The notes beneath the pieces were generated by a model that did no database searches, was not told where the DNA came from, and saw nothing but the letters and a program-made list of their open reading frames with translations. A stretch of DNA of 64,000 bases from Gemmatimonadaceae bacterium (GTDB lineage Bacteria > Gemmatimonadota > Gemmatimonadetes > Gemmatimonadales > Gemmatimonadaceae): assembly GCA_020846935.1 (NCBI GenBank), contig JADLCY010000001.1, positions 434,001-498,000 of the forward strand, in the 5' to 3' direction. Positions 58,821 to 64,000 of this stretch are shown here, piece by piece. Made by a program: the position numbers and the translations under genes. Each line of letters starts with the position of its first letter. The stretch's first letter is position 1.

Positions 58821-61172
58821 GTGAACGTCGCCGTACTCGGCGGAGGACCGGCCGGGCTCTACTTTTCTCTGCTGCTCAGGAAGGCACGACCGGACTTCAC
58901 CGTCACGCTCTACGAGCGGAACGCGCCTGACGACACGTTCGGCTGGGGCGTGGTGTTCTCCGACCAGACCCTGGAGAACTTCCGCCAGGCCGATGAGCCC
59001 ACTTTCCGCGCGATCACCGAACAGTTCGCGCACTGGGACGACATCGACGTCCACGTCCGCGGCCGCACGATCACCTCGAGTGGCCACGGGTTCAGCGGGA
59101 TCGCCCGACGCGTGCTCCTGCAACTGCTGCAGGCGCGGGCGAAGGAACTGGGCGTGTCCCTTCATTTTGGCACCGAGGTTCCGGACGCCGACTCGCTGCC
59201 GGGAGGCCCGGTCGACCTGCTCGTTGCTGCCGATGGCGTGAACTCGATGGTGCGCCGCGCACACGCCGGAGAGTTCGGCGCCGCCGTCGATCAGCGCACC
59301 GCACGCTACATCTGGCTTGGAACGACGCGCCGATTCGACGCCTTCACCTTCATCGTCGTCGAGAACGCGTGGGGCGTGTTTCAGGTACACGCCTACCGTT
59401 TCGACGAGCATCAGGGCGCCTTCATCGTGGAGTGTGACGAAGCGTCGTGGCGCAACGCCGGATTCGACACGATGGACGCCGCGGCCACGATCGCGGTGTG
59501 CGAGTCGATGTTTGCGCCCTGGCTCGAGGGGCACCGCCTCCGGTTCAACGCGACGCCGCATCGGCTGCGTGAACCCTGGCAGACGTTCCTGAGGGTGCAC
59601 TGCGAGCGGTGGCGTCACGGTCACATGGTGCTGCTCGGCGATGCGGCGCACACGGCGCACTTCTCCATCGGCTCAGGCACCAAGCTGGCGATGGAAGACG
59701 CCATCGTGCTCGCGCGCGAGGTGGCGACGGTCTCGTCGGTGCCGGCGACCACAGGTCCGCGTCGGCTGACGCCAACCATGCCTAACGCATTGGCGGCGGC
59801 CTGCGACAGGTACGAGGCTGAGCGCCGGGTGGAGGTGCTGCGGCTGCAGAACGCCGCCCGCAATTCGATGGAGTGGTTCGAGAACGTGCGGCGCTATGTC
59901 CGACTGGAGCCCGAGCAGTTCGCCTACGCGTTGCTGACCCGTTCGCAGCGGGTGAGCCACGAGAACCTGCGGCTGCGCGACGGCGCCTATCTCGCCGGCG
60001 TTGAGCGATGGTTCGCCGCCTCGGCCGCAGCCGCGCCAGCCATGAACGTGGCCGCTCCCGCCGCGGGTAAGGCGCCGCCGCCAATGTTCGCGCCGCTCAC
60101 GCTGCGCGGCCTCACCGTGGCCAACCGCATCGTCGTGTCACCGATGGACATGTACAGCGCGGCCGACGGCACGCCTGACGACTTCCATCTCGTGCATTAC
60201 GGATCGCGAGCCGTGGGCGGCGCCGGCCTCGTGGTGACCGAGATGACCTGCGTCTCGCCCGAGGGCCGCATCAGCCCCGGGTGCACCGGGATGTACGAGC
60301 GCGCGCACGTCGACGCCTGGCGGCGCATCACACGCTACGTGCATCGCTGGTCTCCGGCAAAGTTCTGCCTCCAGCTTGGGCATTCGGGTCGGAAGGGGTC
60401 GACGAAACCGAGCCTCGAGGGCTCGGACATTCCGCTCGATGAGGGTAACTGGCCGCTCATCGCCGCGTCGCCACTCCCGCACCGCCCCTTCATGCCGGTG
60501 CCCCGCGAGATGACGCGCGACGACATGGACAAGGTCGTGCGCGACTTTCGGCGGGCGACCGAGCTCGCCATCGAGGCCGAGTTCGACATGATCGAGTTGC
60601 ATTGCGCTCACGGCTACCTGCTGTCGGGCTTTCTGACTCCGCTCTCCAACCGACGCTCCGATGCGTATGGCGGCACACTGCAGAACCGGTTGCGCTTTCC
60701 GCTGGAAGTGATGGCGGCGGTGCGCGACGCGTGGCCGGCGGATCGCCCGATGAGCGTCCGCATTTCGGCGACGGACTGGGTAGCGGGCGGCGTCGACGCC
60801 GCAGAGTCGGTCGAGATCGCCCGCGCGTTCAGCACCGCCGGCGCGGACATCCTGCACGTCTCCACTGGCCAGACCTCACCCGACGCGAAGCCGGTCTACG
60901 GACGCATGTGGCAGACGCCGTTTTCGGATCGTATTCGAAACGAACTCGGCATCCGAACCATTGCCGTCGGTGCGATCACCGATCCCGACCAGGTCAACTC
61001 GATTCTCGCCGCCGGTCGCGCCGATCTCTGCGCCCTCGCGCGCCCACACCTGTCCGACCCGTACTGGACGCTGCACGCCGCGGCCCAGCAGGGGCACCGC
61101 GACCAGGTGTGGCCGTGGCAGTACCGCAGCGGAAAGGAGCAGATGGAGCGACTGCTCGAGCGGGCGCGCTGA
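58821..61172 (+). CDS. Fused flavin monooxygenase and old-yellow-enzyme (2-aminobenzoyl-CoA or salicylyl-CoA type)
   Basis: 783 residues from a GTG with GGAG upstream. Part one (1-385) is an aromatic hydroxylase: [18 protein letters not shown], a [14 protein letters not shown] segment and the [25 protein letters not shown] motif. Part two (415-783) is an NADH:flavin oxidoreductase of the OYE family: [40 protein letters not shown], and [20 protein letters not shown]. This exact fusion is known for 2-aminobenzoyl-CoA monooxygenase/reductase (Azoarcus evansii) and salicylyl-CoA 5-hydroxylase. They hydroxylate and then reduce the ring of an aromatic CoA ester. Which acid is used here is not certain. 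The hydratase, dehydrogenase and ligase genes follow at once. Confidence 0.92.
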   Translation: MNVAVLGGGPAGLYFSLLLRKARPDFTVTLYERNAPDDTFGWGVVFSDQTLENFRQADEPTFRAITEQFAHWDDIDVHVRGRTITSSGHGFSGIARRVLLQLLQARAKELGVSLHFGTEVPDADSLPGGPVDLLVAADGVNSMVRRAHAGEFGAAVDQRTARYIWLGTTRRFDAFTFIVVENAWGVFQVHAYRFDEHQGAFIVECDEASWRNAGFDTMDAAATIAVCESMFAPWLEGHRLRFNATPHRLREPWQTFLRVHCERWRHGHMVLLGDAAHTAHFSIGSGTKLAMEDAIVLAREVATVSSVPATTGPRRLTPTMPNALAAACDRYEAERRVEVLRLQNAARNSMEWFENVRRYVRLEPEQFAYALLTRSQRVSHENLRLRDGAYLAGVERWFAASAAAAPAMNVAAPAAGKAPPPMFAPLTLRGLTVANRIVVSPMDMYSAADGTPDDFHLVHYGSRAVGGAGLVVTEMTCVSPEGRISPGCTGMYERAHVDAWRRITRYVHRWSPAKFCLQLGHSGRKGSTKPSLEGSDIPLDEGNWPLIAASPLPHRPFMPVPREMTRDDMDKVVRDFRRATELAIEAEFDMIELHCAHGYLLSGFLTPLSNRRSDAYGGTLQNRLRFPLEVMAAVRDAWPADRPMSVRISATDWVAGGVDAAESVEIARAFSTAGADILHVSTGQTSPDAKPVYGRMWQTPFSDRIRNELGIRTIAVGAITDPDQVNSILAAGRADLCALARPHLSDPYWTLHAAAQQGHRDQVWPWQYRSGKEQMERLLERAR

Positions 61173-61217
61173 GCGGCCCACTTCCGCCATCGTCGCACAT
61201 CCGCAACTTACGCCTCC

Positions 61218-62057
<840 letters not shown>

Positions 62058-62064
62058 GCACGCC

Positions 62065-63246
62065 ATGGCCGACACCACGTATCTGGACTGGCCGTTCCTC
62101 GACGACGCGCATCGGAAGTTCGCGCGTGATCTCGACGCATGGTGCGCAAACGGTCTCGGCGCCGCGCGTGTCGACCATCACGACGTCGACGCCTCCTGCC
62201 GGCGCCTGGTCCGCGCGCTTGGCGCGGGCGGTTGGCTTGCCCACACGGTGCCGCGCTCCTCACCGACAGACGCACCCCGTCTCGACGTGCGCACGCTCTG
62301 CCTCGCGCGCGACGTCCTGGCCCGTCACGACCCTCTCGCGGATTTCGCGTTCGCCATGCAGGGGCTCGGCGCCGGTCCCGTCTCGCTCTTCGGCTCCAAT
62401 ACGCTTCGCGCGCGCTACCTGCCGCGCGTGGCCAGCGGTGAATTGATTGCCGCGTTCGCCCTCTCCGAACCGGATGCCGGGTCTGACGTGATGCGCATGG
62501 CGACCACCGCGACGCAGGACGGCGATGGGTGGCGACTCGACGGCGAGAAGACGTGGATCTCGAACGGCGGCATCGCCGACTTCTACGTGGTGTTCGCGCG
62601 GATCCCGTCAGGCGGCGAGCGCGCGTTCGCCGCCTTTGTCGTCGACCGGGAGAACCCCGGCCTGCGCGTCGCCGAGCGTCTCGACGTGCTCGCGCCGCAC
62701 CCGCTGGCCCGTCTCGTCTTCGACGGCTGCCGCGTAGGAGCCGACGCGATCGTGGGTGAGGTCGGCAAGGGCATGCGCGTCGCACTTGGCACGCTCGACG
62801 TGTTCCGGTCCACGGTTGGCGCGGCCGCGCTCGGCATGGCGCGTCGGGCGCTGGATGAAGCGGTGACGCACGTGACCGAGCGTCGCATGTTCGGCCAGCG
62901 ACTCGCGGACTTTCAGTTGACGCAGGCGCGGCTGGCCGCGATGGCGACCGACATCGACACCAGCGCGTTGCTGGTCTACCGCGCGGCGTGGACGCGCGAT
63001 ACGAAGAGCCCGCGGGTGACGCGCGAAGCGGCGATGGCCAAATGGCATGCCACCGAGGCCGCCCAGCGTACGATCGACGCCGCCGTGCAGCTGTTCGGTG
63101 GCCGCGGCGTGCAGTCAGGCTCCGCAGTGGAGCGCCTGTACCGGGAGATCCGTTCACTCCGCATCTACGAGGGGACAAGTGAAGTGCAGCAGCTCGTGAT
63201 CGCGGGCCAGATCCTGCCGTCTCCTGCCGGGCAGGGCCGCACATGA
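62065..63246 (+). CDS. Acyl-CoA dehydrogenase
   Basis: 393 residues. [17 protein letters not shown] (FAD/substrate strand), [46 protein letters not shown] and the end [21 protein letters not shown] are standard for flavin acyl-CoA dehydrogenases. The C-terminal end resembles the glutaryl/cyclic acyl-CoA group. It is coupled to the ligase gene by a 4-base overlap. It should oxidise a CoA ester from the same pathway and pass electrons to ETF, whose genes are not here. Confidence 0.93.
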   Translation: MADTTYLDWPFLDDAHRKFARDLDAWCANGLGAARVDHHDVDASCRRLVRALGAGGWLAHTVPRSSPTDAPRLDVRTLCLARDVLARHDPLADFAFAMQGLGAGPVSLFGSNTLRARYLPRVASGELIAAFALSEPDAGSDVMRMATTATQDGDGWRLDGEKTWISNGGIADFYVVFARIPSGGERAFAAFVVDRENPGLRVAERLDVLAPHPLARLVFDGCRVGADAIVGEVGKGMRVALGTLDVFRSTVGAAALGMARRALDEAVTHVTERRMFGQRLADFQLTQARLAAMATDIDTSALLVYRAAWTRDTKSPRVTREAAMAKWHATEAAQRTIDAAVQLFGGRGVQSGSAVERLYREIRSLRIYEGTSEVQQLVIAGQILPSPAGQGRT

Positions 63247-64000
63247 GTCCCGCGTCCGACACGGCACCGGGCGGCGAGAGCGCGCACGTCGACACCTTCG
63301 TCCGCGATCGGCTCCCGCCTCCCGAGACCTGGCCGCGCCTCGACTTCAGCAGCCTGCCTGGGCTGTCGTACCCTGATCGAGTGAACTGTGCCGTCGAGCT
63401 GCTTGACGGTGCGATCGCGCGCGGTTGGGGAGACCGCGTGGCCTTCCGCACGCCCACGGCCACGATCACCTACACCGAGCTCCTCGACCAGGCCAATCGC
63501 ATCGCGCGCGTTCTCGTGGAAGACGGCGGGCTCGTGCCTGGCGAGCGCGTGCTGCTTCGTGGCGCCAACTCACCGATGATGGTGGCGCTCTGGTTTGCAG
63601 TGCTCAAGGCCGGTGGAGTCGTGGTGTGCACCATGCCGCTCCTGCGCGCGCGCGAACTGGTCTTCACGGCGGACAAGGCCAGGATCCGGCTCGCCGTCAC
63701 TGACGCCCGGCTCGCCGAGGAGTGCGAGCAGGCCATGCGCGCCCATGCCGACGGTCGCGAGCGTGCGGGCGCCGTGGTGTTCCGGTATGGAGACGGCGCG
63801 GCCGACTCTCTCGAGGCGCGGATGGCCTCACGCGACAGCACGTTCAGCAACGTGTCGACGTCGGCGGACGACGTTGCGCTGATCGCCTTCACCTCGGGTA
63901 CGACGGGTGAGGGCAAAGGCACGATGCATTTCCATCGCGACGTGCTGGCGATCTGCGACTGCTTTCCGCCGCACGTCCTGCGCGCCACGCCGAACGACGT
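63243..64000 (+). CDS. Aryl-CoA ligase of the benzoate-CoA ligase group (cut by the right edge)
   Basis: The first 252 codons of an AMP-forming acid-CoA ligase; the gene continues past 64000. The ATP loop reads [17 protein letters not shown], and the KGTMHFH ending is typical of benzoate and 2-aminobenzoate CoA ligases. An upstream segment matches [20 protein letters not shown], also usual for that group. It would activate the aromatic acid that the fused oxygenase attacks. The ATG overlaps the acyl-CoA dehydrogenase stop. The acid is inferred, not proven. Confidence 0.88.
   Translation, partial: MSPASDTAPGGESAHVDTFVRDRLPPPETWPRLDFSSLPGLSYPDRVNCAVELLDGAIARGWGDRVAFRTPTATITYTELLDQANRIARVLVEDGGLVPGERVLLRGANSPMMVALWFAVLKAGGVVVCTMPLLRARELVFTADKARIRLAVTDARLAEECEQAMRAHADGRERAGAVVFRYGDGAADSLEARMASRDSTFSNVSTSADDVALIAFTSGTTGEGKGTMHFHRDVLAICDCFPPHVLRATPND

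Overview
The window looks like a chromosome segment of a high-GC, Gram-negative-type bacterium. Gemmatimonadota is the most likely phylum (inference). Reasons: GC near 70% in ordinary genes (43 of 60 bases in the line starting at 33421), many secreted lipoproteins, a BNR/VPS10-type repeat protein, a TolB-like/TPR kinase, TonB receptors and receptor-like proteins without a barrel. No rRNA, tRNA or CRISPR array was seen.

Layout. 1-7.0 kb (minus): a partial secreted BNR-repeat protein, a YCII/DGPF protein, a Ser/Thr kinase with TolB-like and TPR regions, and a phospholipase D-like protein. 7.2-11.4 kb (plus): a tight four-gene cassette of an acetoacetate-decarboxylase-like protein, a sorbitol-dehydrogenase-type small subunit, a GMC flavoprotein and a VioB-type ferritin-like protein. 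11.6-18.8 kb: an accessory region with an IS3 relic, an IS66 element split by a second IS3 element, a lower-GC two-gene cargo (a JAMM-like lipoprotein and a small secreted protein) and an integrase stump. 18.9-28.2 kb (minus): HD hydrolase, beta-helix lipoprotein, Tat-exported flavoprotein, P1 peptidase, omega-transaminase, TM-helix channel-like protein, small zinc ribbon and MDR dehydrogenase.

28.3-34.3 kb (plus): sucB, a small unknown gene, lpdA, and a serine-biosynthesis pair (class V aminotransferase and serA). 34.6-47.4 kb (minus): plug-like and LTXXQ-type lipoproteins, a secreted glucosidase-like enzyme, a TonB receptor with a HmuY-like lipoprotein, a NarL-type two-component system, an ECF sigma factor with a probable membrane regulator, and a CoA transferase. 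47.6-54.7 kb (plus): a phasin-like protein with a histone-like tail, a GHMP kinase, an M20 hydrolase, an RNase H-like protein with altered catalytic residues, and several small or unknown genes. 54.7 kb to the right edge (plus): a 3-hydroxyacyl-CoA dehydrogenase, two plug-like proteins, then a fused flavin monooxygenase/old-yellow-enzyme, enoyl-CoA hydratase, acyl-CoA dehydrogenase and an aryl-CoA ligase cut by the edge. Together these suggest aerobic breakdown of anthranilate or salicylate as CoA thioesters.

Two patterns stand out across regions. The octamer CGTTAGGC (either strand) occurs at least 18 times, and inside genes it often supplies an otherwise unusual TTA leucine codon before GGC. 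Removing the IS3 element at 13388-14830 and one CGCC copy exactly restores the IS66 tnpC frame.
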